A stretch of DNA of 64,000 bases from Chitinophaga lutea. Its GTDB lineage: Bacteria > Bacteroidota > Bacteroidia > Chitinophagales > Chitinophagaceae. The stretch spans positions 2,542,001-2,606,000 of the forward strand of contig NZ_RPDH01000002.1 in assembly GCF_003813775.1 (NCBI RefSeq), in the 5' to 3' direction. The translations under genes and the position numbers were made by a program. Shown here in pieces: positions 42,046 through 51,102 of the stretch. Numbering within the stretch: the first letter of the stretch is position 1; each line of letters begins with the position of its first letter. The notes under the pieces are model-generated. The model ran no database searches. It was given only the letters and a program-made list of their open reading frames with translations, and was not told where the DNA came from.

Positions 42046-43266
42046 ATGAAACAAACACCGCTCACGGGTTTCAGTTCAGTATGCGTACATGCAGGGCATG
42101 AGCAGGATCCGCACTACGCCCACCTCACTCCCATATATGCCTCATCCACTTACGTATATGACTCCGCAGACCAGGGCATGCGCCGCTTTAGCGGACAGGA
42201 AGACGGTTATATTTATACCCGTTGGGACAGCCCGAACTTCCGTGAAGCCGAGCAGAAAATTGCGGCGCTGGAATGCTTCGGCCTCACAGGCCCCGGCGGC
42301 GGACCGTTGCAGGCCAAGGCCAAACTGCATGCATCCGGCATGGGAGCCCTGTCTACCCTGTTTATCGGCAACCTCAAGTCCGGCGACAAAATCATTTCCC
42401 ACTATTCCCTGTATGGCGGCACGGATGAACTGTTCCGGAAAATATTGCCGCCGCTGGGTATTGAGGCGGTGATTGTGGACATGCATGATATCAACCAGAC
42501 CGAAGCGGCCATCAAAGCGGATCCGTCCATCCGCATGATGTACCTCGAAACGCCCGCCAATCCTACGCTGCGCTGCGTCGACCTGGAAGCGCTCATCGGC
42601 CTGGCGCATCAGTATAAACTGGTGTCGGCGGTCGACAATACTTTTGCCACCGCCTACCTGCAGCAGCCGTTTGCATATGGTGCGGATTATGTTTTTCATT
42701 CCACCACCAAATTCCTCAATGGCCATGGGACTGCCATCGGCGGGGTATTGATCGGAACGGACGTTGAAAAGATGAACGGCCCCATCGAAAAAGTGCACCG
42801 CCTCCTGGGCGCCAACAGCAATCCCTTTGATGCGTTTTTACTGACGCAGGGCATTAAAACCATGGAGGTGCGTATGGAGCGCCATTGCCACAACGCCATG
42901 GAAGTGGCCGGTTTCCTCGATTCACATCCCGCGGTGGCCAGGGTGAACTACCTGGGCCTGGCCGATCACCCTGATTTTACGATCGCTTCCCGCCAGATGA
43001 AACATGCCGGGGCGATGATGAGTTTTGAGTTGAAAGGCGGGCTCGAAGCGGGCAAACGTTTCATCGACCGCCTGCAGATGTGCCTGCGCGCCGTTTCCCT
43101 CGGTACATGCGATACACTCATCTGCCACCCCGCTTCCATGACGCATTACGGCGTACCGAAAGAGATGCGTGAAAAATACGAGATCACCGATGGGCTGATA
43201 CGCGTGAGCGTGGGCATCGAAGCCGTTACCGATATTCTTAACGACCTGGATCAGGCATTGCAATAA
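42046..43266 (+). CDS. Cys/Met metabolism PLP-dependent enzyme (gamma-lyase/synthase type)
   Basis: Trans-sulfuration family enzyme of 406 residues. PLP-binding Lys K222 in FHSTTKFLNGHGT; conserved segments IYTRWDSPN (Tyr/Arg phosphate contact), LETPANPT and VDNTFATAYLQQP. The family covers cystathionine gamma-synthase, O-acetylhomoserine sulfhydrylase, cystathionine lyases and methionine gamma-lyase; sequence motifs alone do not fix which. SSVCVHAGHEQDPHYAHLTPIY at the N-terminus leans towards methionine gamma-lyase or sulfhydrylase. The next gene follows by 6 bp. Confidence 0.9.
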   Translation: MKQTPLTGFSSVCVHAGHEQDPHYAHLTPIYASSTYVYDSADQGMRRFSGQEDGYIYTRWDSPNFREAEQKIAALECFGLTGPGGGPLQAKAKLHASGMGALSTLFIGNLKSGDKIISHYSLYGGTDELFRKILPPLGIEAVIVDMHDINQTEAAIKADPSIRMMYLETPANPTLRCVDLEALIGLAHQYKLVSAVDNTFATAYLQQPFAYGADYVFHSTTKFLNGHGTAIGGVLIGTDVEKMNGPIEKVHRLLGANSNPFDAFLLTQGIKTMEVRMERHCHNAMEVAGFLDSHPAVARVNYLGLADHPDFTIASRQMKHAGAMMSFELKGGLEAGKRFIDRLQMCLRAVSLGTCDTLICHPASMTHYGVPKEMREKYEITDGLIRVSVGIEAVTDILNDLDQALQ

Positions 43267-43272
43267 AAAAAT

Positions 43273-43731
43273 ATGTCGTCTATTCACATCAGAAGAGCAG
43301 AGAAAAAAGACTGCCCGCGCATGATGGAACTCGTGCGCGAACTGGCGTTGTATGAAAAAGCGCCGGAGCAGGTGACCGTAACGATGGAACATTTCGAAGA
43401 AAGCGGGTTTGGCCCCAACCCTGTATGGTGGGCCTTTGTAGCCGAATCGGAAGGCGTCATTACCGGTCTGGCCCTCTATTATATCCGTTATTCCACCTGG
43501 AAAGGAAAACGTATGTTCCTGGAAGATATCATCGTAACGGAAAGGGCACGCGGCCAGGGTATCGGCAAGTTGTTGTTCGACCGGCTGCTGGTGGAAGCAA
43601 AGGAAAAAAAGCTGAGCGGCATGGTGTGGCAGGTGCTGGACTGGAACGAGCCCGCCATCAATTTCTACAAAAAATACAACGCGAAATTCGACCCGGAATG
43701 GTTGAATGTCAGCATAGACATTGAGTCATGA
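43273..43731 (+). CDS. GNAT family N-acetyltransferase (diamine acetyltransferase-like)
   Basis: 152 residues, one GNAT domain. The acetyl-CoA pyrophosphate loop is RARGQGIGKLL near residue 92-102; the fourth strand and C-terminal motif appear as VWQVLDWNEPAINFYKKY. The start IRRAEKKDCPRMMELVREL and overall form resemble spermidine/diamine acetyltransferases (SAT type), but substrate is not certain. It is located 6 bp after the PLP enzyme and so in the same operon. Confidence 0.9.
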   Translation: MSSIHIRRAEKKDCPRMMELVRELALYEKAPEQVTVTMEHFEESGFGPNPVWWAFVAESEGVITGLALYYIRYSTWKGKRMFLEDIIVTERARGQGIGKLLFDRLLVEAKEKKLSGMVWQVLDWNEPAINFYKKYNAKFDPEWLNVSIDIES

Positions 43732-43898
43732 GCGGTTATTGCTAAAAGGCGGGAATGCTCAATGAGTGATCAGGATTGCGAATAATCGCTGCTTGTCAAT
43801 ACCACGCAATGACGGAATGCCGGCATTGCGAAAAACTTCCTGTGTTAAAAAATAAGCAGCACGATGCGCAGAATTGGTATCTGCACCGGTATCGAATA

Positions 43899-44282
43899 CT
43901 ACTGCTTCTCAAAAATAACGAGATCGCCCAACCCGCCGGGATCAGTGAAAAAACGGCCGATGGTAAATGAGCGGCCGTCCGCGCTCATGCGGAAATAGAA
44001 CTTTTCCTGGCGGGTTTTTAAGATCAGGCTATCGCCCGCCAAAGAATAAAAATAAATGCCCGACTCGCTGGCCCTGCTCGACGATGGCGGCAAAGGGCGC
44101 GTCTGGAAGTAAAAACTCCGCTCCTCTCCCATGTACATATCGCTGCTGTCGGGCTTTCCGTTCCGGAAAACAATCACTTCTTTCCGCTGGCTTTTTTCGA
44201 GCCATCTTTCTTCAAGGCTTTGGGATTTACTGCAGGCTGCCAACAGCAGGGCCATTGGTATATAAAGCAATGTCAGACGCAT
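43899..44282 (-). CDS. Hypothetical lipoprotein
   Basis: 127 residues with a clear lipobox (LLLAACSKS, lipidated C17). The mature part is short, charged at the start (LEERWLEKSQRKEVIV), then beta-rich (ESGIYFYSLAGDSLILK, FTIGRFF). No family is recognised. It has its own position between a convergent GNAT gene and fabD; no promoter consensus was found upstream. Confidence 0.7.
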   Translation of the reverse strand: MRLTLLYIPMALLLAACSKSQSLEERWLEKSQRKEVIVFRNGKPDSSDMYMGEERSFYFQTRPLPPSSSRASESGIYFYSLAGDSLILKTRQEKFYFRMSADGRSFTIGRFFTDPGGLGDLVIFEKQ

Positions 44283-44388
44283 AGCGGGATGGTTATGTTA
44301 TTGAAACGGCAGGCCGGATGAAATAGTTACAGGGGTAAGGTGAACGGGCGAATGGGCTCGCTGAAACGTTGAAATCGGGAGGTAAAAT

Positions 44389-44418
44389 AAAAAGCCGGAC
44401 ATCGCTGCCCGGCTTTTT
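44389..44418 (-). terminator. fabD terminator
   Basis: AAAAAGCCGG (44389-44398), 10-nt loop, CCGGCTTTTT (44409-44418). On the minus strand it lies 20 nt past the fabD stop and is followed by ATTTTA. Confidence 0.8.
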
Positions 44419-44437
44419 CATTATGATATCCAATGGA

Positions 44438-45346
44438 TTATTTCGCCACCGCTTCTTCCAGTCCGGTGCTGATACCGTCTGTAGCGGCGTTTTTGTCAAT
44501 TTTGGCAATCAGGCCCTGCAGTACCTTGCCGGGGCCCACTTCCGTGAACCTGCCAGCACCATCGGCGATCATAGCCTGTACGCACTGCGTCCATTTTACC
44601 GCGCCGGTGAGCTGGCTGATCAGGTTCTGCCTGATCTCCTGCGGGTCGGTAACGGCCTTGGCCACTACGTTCTGGTATACCGGGCAGATGGGCGTGTTAA
44701 AGGTGGCTTTTTCGATGGCGGCTGCCAGTTCCGCCTGGGCCGGGGCCATCAGCGGAGAGTGGAAAGCGCCGCCCACAGCCAGTTCCATGGCTCTTTTGGC
44801 GCCGGCGGCCTTGAGCAGGTCGATGGCGCGGGCAATAGCGGTTTTGGTACCGGAAATTACCAGCTGGCCGGGACAATTATAATTGGCAGGCACCACCACA
44901 TCGTCTGTGATGGTGGCGCAGATCTCTTCTACTTTTGCATCGTCGAGGCCCAGCACTACAGCCATAGTGGAAGGCGTGATCTCGCAGGCCTTCTGCATGG
45001 CGTTGGCGCGGATGGCGACGAGGCGGAGCGCCTCTTCAAATCCGAGCGCCCCATTGGCTACCAGCGCAGAAAACTCACCGAGGGAGTGGCCTGCCGTCAT
45101 TTCCGGGCGTGGATTGGTCAGGCACAGGTACCCGATCACTGAATGCAGGAACACGGCGGGCTGCGTTACTTTCGTCTGTTTCAGGTCTTCTTCGGATCCC
45201 TCAAACATGATGTCTGAAATCCGGAAGCCCAGTATTTCATTGGCTTTTTCAAATAAAGAACGGGCCTGGGCATTGTTGTCGTAAAAACTTTTACCCATAC
45301 CAGTAAACTGCGCTCCCTGACCGGGAAATACAAAAGCGTGTTTCAT
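44438..45346 (-). CDS. fabD: Malonyl-CoA:ACP acyltransferase
   Basis: Loads malonyl groups from CoA to acyl carrier protein for fatty-acid elongation. 302 residues. Nucleophile S88 in GHSLGEFSA, N-terminal FPGQGAQ oxyanion segment, and catalytic H in GGAFHSPLM near residue 196. Monocistronic by its own promoter box and terminator. Confidence 0.96.
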   Translation of the reverse strand: MKHAFVFPGQGAQFTGMGKSFYDNNAQARSLFEKANEILGFRISDIMFEGSEEDLKQTKVTQPAVFLHSVIGYLCLTNPRPEMTAGHSLGEFSALVANGALGFEEALRLVAIRANAMQKACEITPSTMAVVLGLDDAKVEEICATITDDVVVPANYNCPGQLVISGTKTAIARAIDLLKAAGAKRAMELAVGGAFHSPLMAPAQAELAAAIEKATFNTPICPVYQNVVAKAVTDPQEIRQNLISQLTGAVKWTQCVQAMIADGAGRFTEVGPGKVLQGLIAKIDKNAATDGISTGLEEAVAK

Positions 45347-45419
45347 TTGTTTGTTTTCAGTCTTTCAGTGCTGTGATGGCCGCTCAAGGGCATCACTGAT
45401 CTTATTAATTATCAGAGGA

Positions 45420-45427
45420 CAAATATA
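45420..45427 (-). promoter_or_regulatory. -7 box of fabD
   Basis: TATATTTG on the minus strand, exact TAnnTTTG, about 74 nt before the ATG. A TTTG occurs 24 nt further upstream (45455-45452), longer than the usual spacing. The upstream region repeats GGTTTAA (45441 and the palindrome GGTTTAAACC at 45460-45469). Confidence 0.4.
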
Positions 45428-45495
45428 TATAAAAAAATATGGTTTAATCCTCAAAAAGCGGTTTAAACCATCAGCCGGCTTTCACCGGCGGTGTT

Positions 45496-46101
45496 TTAGC
45501 GGCGGCTCATCAGGTCGGAGCTGATCAGTTTCATGAATTCGGCCCTGGTAGTGCCGTCCTGGAACTGGCCGCTGAAGGCCGATGTGGTGGTAACGGAATT
45601 CTGTTTCTGTACACCGCGCATCATCATGCACAGGTGCTGCGCTTCAATCACCACAGCCACGCCCTGCGGTTCCAGAGTTTCCTGGATGGCGTCGAGGATC
45701 TGGTGGGTGAGGCGTTCCTGTACCTGCAGGCGGCGGGCAAACACGTCTACCACCCGGGCAATTTTGCTCAGGCCGGTGATATAACCGTTGGGGATATATG
45801 CCACATGCGCTTTGCCGAAAAAGGGCAGCATGTGATGTTCGCACATGGAGTAAAGTTCGATGTCTTTCACGATCACCATTTCGCTGTAAGCTTCTGTGAA
45901 ACGGGCGCCTCGGAGGATTTCGCGGGCGTCGAGCTGGTAGCCCTGCGTCATGTACTGCATGGCTTTGGCGACGCGCTCAGGGGTCTTCAGCAGCCCCTCG
46001 CGCTCCGGATCTTCACCCAGCAATGAAATCGCTTCTTTATAATTCCCTATCAGCCCCGATGTTACCTTCTCGTCGAATGATTCTATCTTCTTGTAAGCCA
46101 T
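45496..46101 (-). CDS. folE: GTP cyclohydrolase I
   Basis: Converts GTP to 7,8-dihydroneopterin triphosphate, shared by folate and queuosine synthesis. 201 residues. Zinc and active-site segments are [13 protein letters not shown] near residue 84-96 and [10 protein letters not shown] near residue 156-165. The start [13 protein letters not shown] is 19 bp after the queD stop, so queD-folE form an operon and this copy may serve mainly preQ0 synthesis (inference). Confidence 0.96.
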   Translation of the reverse strand: MAYKKIESFDEKVTSGLIGNYKEAISLLGEDPEREGLLKTPERVAKAMQYMTQGYQLDAREILRGARFTEAYSEMVIVKDIELYSMCEHHMLPFFGKAHVAYIPNGYITGLSKIARVVDVFARRLQVQERLTHQILDAIQETLEPQGVAVVIEAQHLCMMMRGVQKQNSVTTTSAFSGQFQDGTTRAEFMKLISSDLMSRR

Positions 46102-46120
46102 ATGCCTGTTTTTAGATCAG

Positions 46121-46534
46121 TTATTTACCGCCGTAGTATTCCACGTAAATCTTGGCGGTTTCGTGCAGTTTGATACAGTGCAGCTGTACCGGTGCCGGCA
46201 GGTGTTTTTCCAGTTGTTCCCAAATAGCGATGGCCACATTTTCCGCTGAAGTGAACTTGTCTTTCATGAAGTCGACGTCCAGGTTCAGGTTCTTATGGTC
46301 CAGTTTCTCGATAATCACATCCTTGATCAGCACCCCCAGTGTTTTGGCGTTGAAAACAAAGCCGGTTTCGGGATCGGGGTTGCCTTTGATGGTCACGTGC
46401 AGGTCGTAGTTATGTCCATGCCAGTTGTCGTTCGCACATTTGCCGAATACTTCAAGGTTTTGCTCCTTGCTCCATTGTGGATTGAATAACTTGTGTGCCG
46501 CATTAAAATGCTCCACGCGCGTCAGATAGATCAT
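46121..46534 (-). CDS. queD: 6-carboxytetrahydropterin synthase
   Basis: Turns dihydroneopterin triphosphate into 6-carboxytetrahydropterin, the step after FolE and before QueE. 137 residues. Zinc ligands H14 (FNAAHKL), H39 and H41 (WHGHNYDL); catalytic C33 (FGKCANDN). The start is set at the ATG at 46534, because a possible ATG at 46561 lies within the -7 promoter box (46559-46566). Confidence 0.93.
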   Translation of the reverse strand: MIYLTRVEHFNAAHKLFNPQWSKEQNLEVFGKCANDNWHGHNYDLHVTIKGNPDPETGFVFNAKTLGVLIKDVIIEKLDHKNLNLDVDFMKDKFTSAENVAIAIWEQLEKHLPAPVQLHCIKLHETAKIYVEYYGGK

Positions 46535-46558
46535 TTTGTTAATTGAGATAAATTTCTG

Positions 46559-46566
46559 CAAAAATA
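46559..46566 (-). promoter_or_regulatory. -7 box of queD-folE
   Basis: TATTTTTG on the minus strand, exact TAnnTTTG, 24 nt before the ATG at 46534. It decides the start choice for queD. Confidence 0.5.
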
Positions 46567-46607
46567 AAGCAATTCGATGAGAACGGCGGATTGAGTAACT
46601 TTACGGG

Positions 46608-47255
46608 ATGAAATTGCTCCTTGCCGCCGCTACGGAATCAGAGATAAAATCAACACTGCACTGGCTCAGAGAGGAAAATTACCCGGACGTGGACGTACTG
46701 GTGACCGGCGTGGGCATGATGGCCACCGCATGGGAGTTGGGACGGTATTTTGCCCGTCACAGGCCCGATCTGGCTATCCAGGCCGGTATTGCCGGCAGTT
46801 TCCGGCACAGCTGGCCCTTGGGAGAAACCATACTGGTCAACCGTGAAACCCTAGGTGACCTGGGCGCGGAAGACAACCAGGAATTCCGCGACCTGTTCGA
46901 CATCGGCCTCTGGCAACCTGGCATGAAGCCGTTTACGGATAAGGAATTAATCAATACGTTCAGTCTTTTCCCGGAATCCCTGCAAGGCCTGCCGCAGGCG
47001 GCAGGCGTAACGGTCAATACAGTGAGCGGCAGCACGGCTTCCATTGCCCGGCTGGAGCAAAAATACCGGCCTGATGTGGAATCGATGGAAGGAGCTGCTT
47101 TTCACTACAGTTGCCTCATTGAGCAGGTGCCTTTTCTGCAGCTGCGCACCATTTCCAATTATGTGGAGGTGCGCGACAAAAGCCGCTGGAATATCCCGCT
47201 GGCCGTAAAAAACCTGAATGATACGTTGCAGGCACTGCTGACAGAGTTAAAGTAA
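46608..47255 (+). CDS. mqnB: Futalosine hydrolase
   Basis: Splits futalosine to hypoxanthine and dehypoxanthine futalosine in the alternative menaquinone pathway. 215 residues of the nucleoside-phosphorylase fold. Conserved AATESEI start, VTGVGMMATA, IQAGIAGSF, and the substrate segment VESMEGAAFHY. A near -7 box (TAACTTTA) ends 4 nt before the ATG. The next pathway gene, mqnD, follows on the same strand after 95 bp. Confidence 0.93.
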   Translation: MKLLLAAATESEIKSTLHWLREENYPDVDVLVTGVGMMATAWELGRYFARHRPDLAIQAGIAGSFRHSWPLGETILVNRETLGDLGAEDNQEFRDLFDIGLWQPGMKPFTDKELINTFSLFPESLQGLPQAAGVTVNTVSGSTASIARLEQKYRPDVESMEGAAFHYSCLIEQVPFLQLRTISNYVEVRDKSRWNIPLAVKNLNDTLQALLTELK

Positions 47256-47350
47256 TGAGCATTGCGGGGCACCTCTGCCCGGCATTCCACCTGAGTGACG
47301 AATGCATGTGCGATTGAACCGCCGTAAAACGGCGTTAAAATAACCGAACC

Positions 47351-48136
47351 ATGGAATTGACTTTAGGATTTTCACCCTGCCCGAATGATACTTTTATATT
47401 CGATGCCCTGGTGAATAACAGGATGGAGACAAACGGGCTGCAATTCGACACCCGGCTGGAAGACGTGGAAACCCTCAACCAGTGGGCCATGCAGGGCAAA
47501 CTGCATATCACCAAGCTCAGCTTCGCCGCCGGGCTGAAGGTGGCGGACCAGTACCGCCTGCTCAACAGCGGCAGCGCGCTCGGCAGGGGCTGTGGACCGC
47601 TGCTGATCGCACGCGAGCAGGTAGCCCCCTCACGCGTAAAAGACCTCACCATTGCCATCCCCGGCGAAAACACCACCGCCAACCTGCTGTTCAATATCGC
47701 CTATCCCGGCGCCGTAAATAAAAAAATCATGCTGTTTTCCGAGATCGAAAATGCCGTATTGAGCGGCGAGGCCGATGCCGGCGTGATCATCCACGAAAAC
47801 CGCTTCACCTACCAGCAGAAGGGCCTGGTAAAGATCACCGATCTGGGCGAATACTGGGAACAGCAAACCGGGCAACCGATTCCGCTGGGCGGAATTTTTA
47901 TCCGGAAAGATGTGCCGGAAGAGATACAGCAACAGGTAGACCGGCTGATTCACCAGAGCCTGCAACAGGCATTTGCAGCCTACCCCACCCTTTCTCCTTA
48001 CGTGAAAGCGCATGCGCAGGAAATGGATGAGCACGTGATGCGGCAGCATATCGATCTGTACGTGAATGAATTCAGCCTCGATCTGGGGGAAGAAGGCCGC
48101 ACTGCCATCGAGAAACTGAAAACGATGGTGGCCTGA
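47351..48136 (+). CDS. mqnD: 1,4-dihydroxy-6-naphthoate synthase
   Basis: Converts cyclic dehypoxanthine futalosine to 1,4-dihydroxy-6-naphthoate for menaquinone. 261 residues, periplasmic-binding-protein-like fold without signal peptide. Family start LGFSPCPNDTFIFDALV, then KLSFAA and SALGRGCGPLL, and VIIHENRFTY. A small hairpin CGCCGT-AAA-ACGGCG (47320-47334) lies in the short spacer before it. Its stop codon abuts that of the convergent photolyase gene with no gap. Confidence 0.94.
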   Translation: MELTLGFSPCPNDTFIFDALVNNRMETNGLQFDTRLEDVETLNQWAMQGKLHITKLSFAAGLKVADQYRLLNSGSALGRGCGPLLIAREQVAPSRVKDLTIAIPGENTTANLLFNIAYPGAVNKKIMLFSEIENAVLSGEADAGVIIHENRFTYQQKGLVKITDLGEYWEQQTGQPIPLGGIFIRKDVPEEIQQQVDRLIHQSLQQAFAAYPTLSPYVKAHAQEMDEHVMRQHIDLYVNEFSLDLGEEGRTAIEKLKTMVA

Positions 48137-49432
48137 TCATTTCTTCAGTGCTTTTCCATACACTTCCAGCGCGCGTTTGCGGGCATCTTCATGCACCACG
48201 ATGGGCGCAGGATAGGTGAGCCCGTCTATTTCCGGCACCCATTTACGCACATACTGCAGGTCTTTATCGAATTTTTGTGTTTGCAGCGTGGGATTGAACA
48301 CCCTGAAGTAGGGCACTGCATCGCAGCCGCTGCCCGCCGCCCATTGCCACCCGCCATTGTTGGCAGCAAGGTCGTAATCCAGCAGCTTTTGGGCAAAGTA
48401 AGCTTCCCCCCAGCGCCAGTCGATCAACAGGTGCTTGGTAAGGAAACTCGCCACGATCATCCGCACGCGGTTGTGCATATAGCCGGTGGCGTTCAGCTCC
48501 CGCATACCCGCATCCACAATGGGATAACCCGTCTGGCCGCTGCACCACTTTTCAAATTCAACAGGGTTATTGCGCCAACGGATGGCGTCGTATTCTTTCC
48601 GGAAAGACTGATGCACCACCTCCGGAAAATGCCAGAGTATCATCTGGTAAAACTCCCGCCAGATCAGTTCGTTCAGGTATATTTCGTTTAATTGCCAGGC
48701 TTGCTTTGCCAGCGCCCTTATGCTGATGGTGCCGAAGCGCAGGTGTACGCCGAGGCGGCTGGTCCCCTCCACAGCGGGGAAATCGCGGGTTTGATGGTAA
48801 TGGCGAAGGAGAGTGGTTTCCGTTTCCGGGGGAGGAAAATCGCCGGCTACCGGCAGGAAGCCGATCTCCTTCATAGACGGCACCGGTATGGGTGGCTGCT
48901 GAAAAAAGTTATGGCTGTATTTTTCAACGGAGTATGCCTTGAGGTAAAAATCTTCCAGCTTCGACTTCCACTTACGGCTGTAAGGCGTGAATACCGTGTA
49001 GGGCTCACCGTTATCTTTCACCACTTCGTCTTTCTCAAAAATCACCTGGTCTTTGAACGTATGAAACGTAATGCCCGCCTCACTCAGCTGTAGTTTCACC
49101 GCCTCATCGCGCCGACGCCCATACGGTTCATAATCGTGATTCGCGTAAACGGCCGCAACGGGATACTGCTGTATAAAATACGCAAAGGCTGCTTCGGGTG
49201 TACCGTGGAATACATGCAGGGTGCTACCCATTGCCTCCAATTGCCGTTGCAGGTGTTCCAGGGTGTTGTGAATGAACTGGACGCGGCGGTCCGCCTTGTC
49301 TTCCAGGTCGCCGAGAATATCCGTGTCGAACACGAACACCGGCACCACCGCATGGCCGCTGCTAAGCGCGTGGTAAAGGGCGGCCTGATCTGTCAGCCGT
49401 AAATCGCGGCGGAGCCAGCAGAGAACAACCAT
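48137..49432 (-). CDS. phr: Deoxyribodipyrimidine photolyase (cryptochrome/photolyase family)
   Basis: Light-driven repair of pyrimidine dimers with FADH2 and an antenna cofactor. 431 residues: N-terminal Rossmann photolyase domain (VLCWLRRDLRLTDQAAL) and C-terminal FAD domain (about 190-430), with the FAD-binding and DNA-binding segments TGYPIVDAGMREL, MHNRVRMIVASFL and GWQWAAGSGCDAVPYFRVF. The Trp-rich hallmark is intact. Class I CPD or related; photolyase activity is likely. It is tail-to-tail with mqnD, stop codons forming the palindrome TGATCA. Confidence 0.94.
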   Translation of the reverse strand: MVVLCWLRRDLRLTDQAALYHALSSGHAVVPVFVFDTDILGDLEDKADRRVQFIHNTLEHLQRQLEAMGSTLHVFHGTPEAAFAYFIQQYPVAAVYANHDYEPYGRRRDEAVKLQLSEAGITFHTFKDQVIFEKDEVVKDNGEPYTVFTPYSRKWKSKLEDFYLKAYSVEKYSHNFFQQPPIPVPSMKEIGFLPVAGDFPPPETETTLLRHYHQTRDFPAVEGTSRLGVHLRFGTISIRALAKQAWQLNEIYLNELIWREFYQMILWHFPEVVHQSFRKEYDAIRWRNNPVEFEKWCSGQTGYPIVDAGMRELNATGYMHNRVRMIVASFLTKHLLIDWRWGEAYFAQKLLDYDLAANNGGWQWAAGSGCDAVPYFRVFNPTLQTQKFDKDLQYVRKWVPEIDGLTYPAPIVVHEDARKRALEVYGKALKK

Positions 49433-49589
49433 GTAACGGATTAATTTTAAGCGGATTTACTCGGGAAAGTTTGATGAAAAAGATGCCGGAATGCAGCATA
49501 CGGTATTACGTACAGCAACCGCGATTTGTTAGTACTCACAATCATCAGCATTGCGGCCCTGACCTAACAGCCATTGCAGATGAGCTACT

Positions 49590-50420
49590 TCACAGCATCG
49601 ACTCATACAACAAATCGTGCAGGATCACCGAAGCGGCATTGCCATAGCTGGTATCGCGGAACTGGCCTACCCATCGCACGCCGTAAATGGCGTTGGTGAG
49701 GAATACTTCATCCGCGCTTTCCAGGTCGCTGATGGTCAGCGGCTGTTCTTTTACCTTGAAGGGCATGTCGGTTTGCAGGAGGTGCTTGCGCATTACCCCG
49801 CAGACGCAGCCTTCGCTGAGCGGAGGGGTGATCACGTCGTTCCCCTTCACCACAAAAATATTGGCGATGGTAGTATCTGCAATGCGGCCATACTGGTTCA
49901 GCAGGATGGATTCGCTGAGCTGGTGCTCTTTGGCGTAAAGGGCCGCCAGCACGTATGGCAGGCAGTTGTTGGATTTAACGTTGGAAAACTTGTCACCGGG
50001 TTTGATGGCGTCCGGGAAAACATCGAGGGTGAGGCCGGCATCGTTCAGCTCGAAAATATGCCTGGGCAGTTTCCAGCACTGGATGATGAATTCCGGTGTA
50101 TGATCAACGGGATCATATAAACCGGTGCCGCTCCGCCAGATGGTGAGCCGCACCCGTGCAAGGTCGCTTACGCCGCTGACGCGGCACAAATCGAGCACCA
50201 AGCCCGTAAAATATTCTTTGGTAAAATGCCGCGGAATGTGAAAATGAAGGAGGTGCAGGCTCATCATCAACCGCTCAAAATGAAGATCGGCCAGCAATAA
50301 CTGCCCCTGGTACACCTTCATGGTTTCAAAACAACCATCGCCATACCTGAAACTGCGATTATCTACGGTCAGCAACGGTTTGTCGGCCGCCATGAATTTT
50401 CCGTTATAACACAATTGCAT
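49590..50420 (-). CDS. Class IV aminotransferase (aminodeoxychorismate lyase/BCAT-like)
   Basis: 276 residues, PLP-dependent fold-type IV. The start YNGKFMAADKPLLTV and FRYGDGCFETM match the family; PLP Lys is in FSNVKSNNCLPYVLA; conserved SILLNQYGRIADTTIANIF and C-terminal LTNAIYGVRWV follow. Candidates are 4-amino-4-deoxychorismate lyase (PabC, folate) or a branched-chain/D-amino-acid transaminase; length and the CVCGVMRKHLL segment are compatible with PabC. Last gene of the coaBC-porD-like-scoAB run, 14 bp after scoB. Confidence 0.88.
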   Translation of the reverse strand: MQLCYNGKFMAADKPLLTVDNRSFRYGDGCFETMKVYQGQLLLADLHFERLMMSLHLLHFHIPRHFTKEYFTGLVLDLCRVSGVSDLARVRLTIWRSGTGLYDPVDHTPEFIIQCWKLPRHIFELNDAGLTLDVFPDAIKPGDKFSNVKSNNCLPYVLAALYAKEHQLSESILLNQYGRIADTTIANIFVVKGNDVITPPLSEGCVCGVMRKHLLQTDMPFKVKEQPLTISDLESADEVFLTNAIYGVRWVGQFRDTSYGNAASVILHDLLYESML

Positions 50421-50434
50421 ACTGTAAGTTACGA

Positions 50435-51091
50435 TTATAAAACCATTTCAGGAACATCGCCTTTTATCACCAGCCGGCCCGCAGTTTTAGCCTTGATTTC
50501 ATCCACACTCACTCCCGGAGCACGTTCCAGCAGCTGAAACCCTTCGGGTGTAACATCGAGTACGGCCAGTTCGGTCACGATTTTTTTCACACATTTAACA
50601 CCTGTTAACGGCAGGCTGCATTGGGGCAGTAATTTGCTTTCCCCTTTCGGATTGGTGTGCATCATGGCCACAATGATGTTCTTGGCAGACGCCACCAGGT
50701 CCATCGCCCCACCCATGCCTTTGACCATTTTACCGGGTATTTTCCAATTGGCGATATCGCCGGTGTCAGACACTTCCATCGCCCCCAACACCGTCAAATC
50801 CACCTTACCGGCGCGTATCATCCCGAAACTTTCCGCGGAGTCGAAAAAAGCCCCGCCGGGCAATACCGTCACGGTTTCCTTGCCGGCATTGATGAGGTCG
50901 GCATCTACGGCCTCTTCATCGGGGTAAGGCCCCATGCCCAGCATACCATTTTCCGACTGCAGCATAATAGAGATCTCCGCGGGCACAAAGTTGCTCACCA
51001 GCGTGGGGATGCCGATGCCGAGGTTGACGTACATCCCGTCGCGCAATTCCCGGGCAATGCGTATCGCAATTCCATATTTATCGAGGGCCAT
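50435..51091 (-). CDS. scoB: 3-oxoacid CoA-transferase subunit B
   Basis: With ScoA transfers CoA between succinyl-CoA and acetoacetate (or related 3-oxoacids). 218 residues. Family motif [12 protein letters not shown] (catalytic Glu), [10 protein letters not shown] near the N-terminus, and [11 protein letters not shown]. Separated from scoA by 11 bp. Confidence 0.94.
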   Translation of the reverse strand: MALDKYGIAIRIARELRDGMYVNLGIGIPTLVSNFVPAEISIMLQSENGMLGMGPYPDEEAVDADLINAGKETVTVLPGGAFFDSAESFGMIRAGKVDLTVLGAMEVSDTGDIANWKIPGKMVKGMGGAMDLVASAKNIIVAMMHTNPKGESKLLPQCSLPLTGVKCVKKIVTELAVLDVTPEGFQLLERAPGVSVDEIKAKTAGRLVIKGDVPEMVL

Positions 51092-51102
51092 AACAGTACA
51101 TT

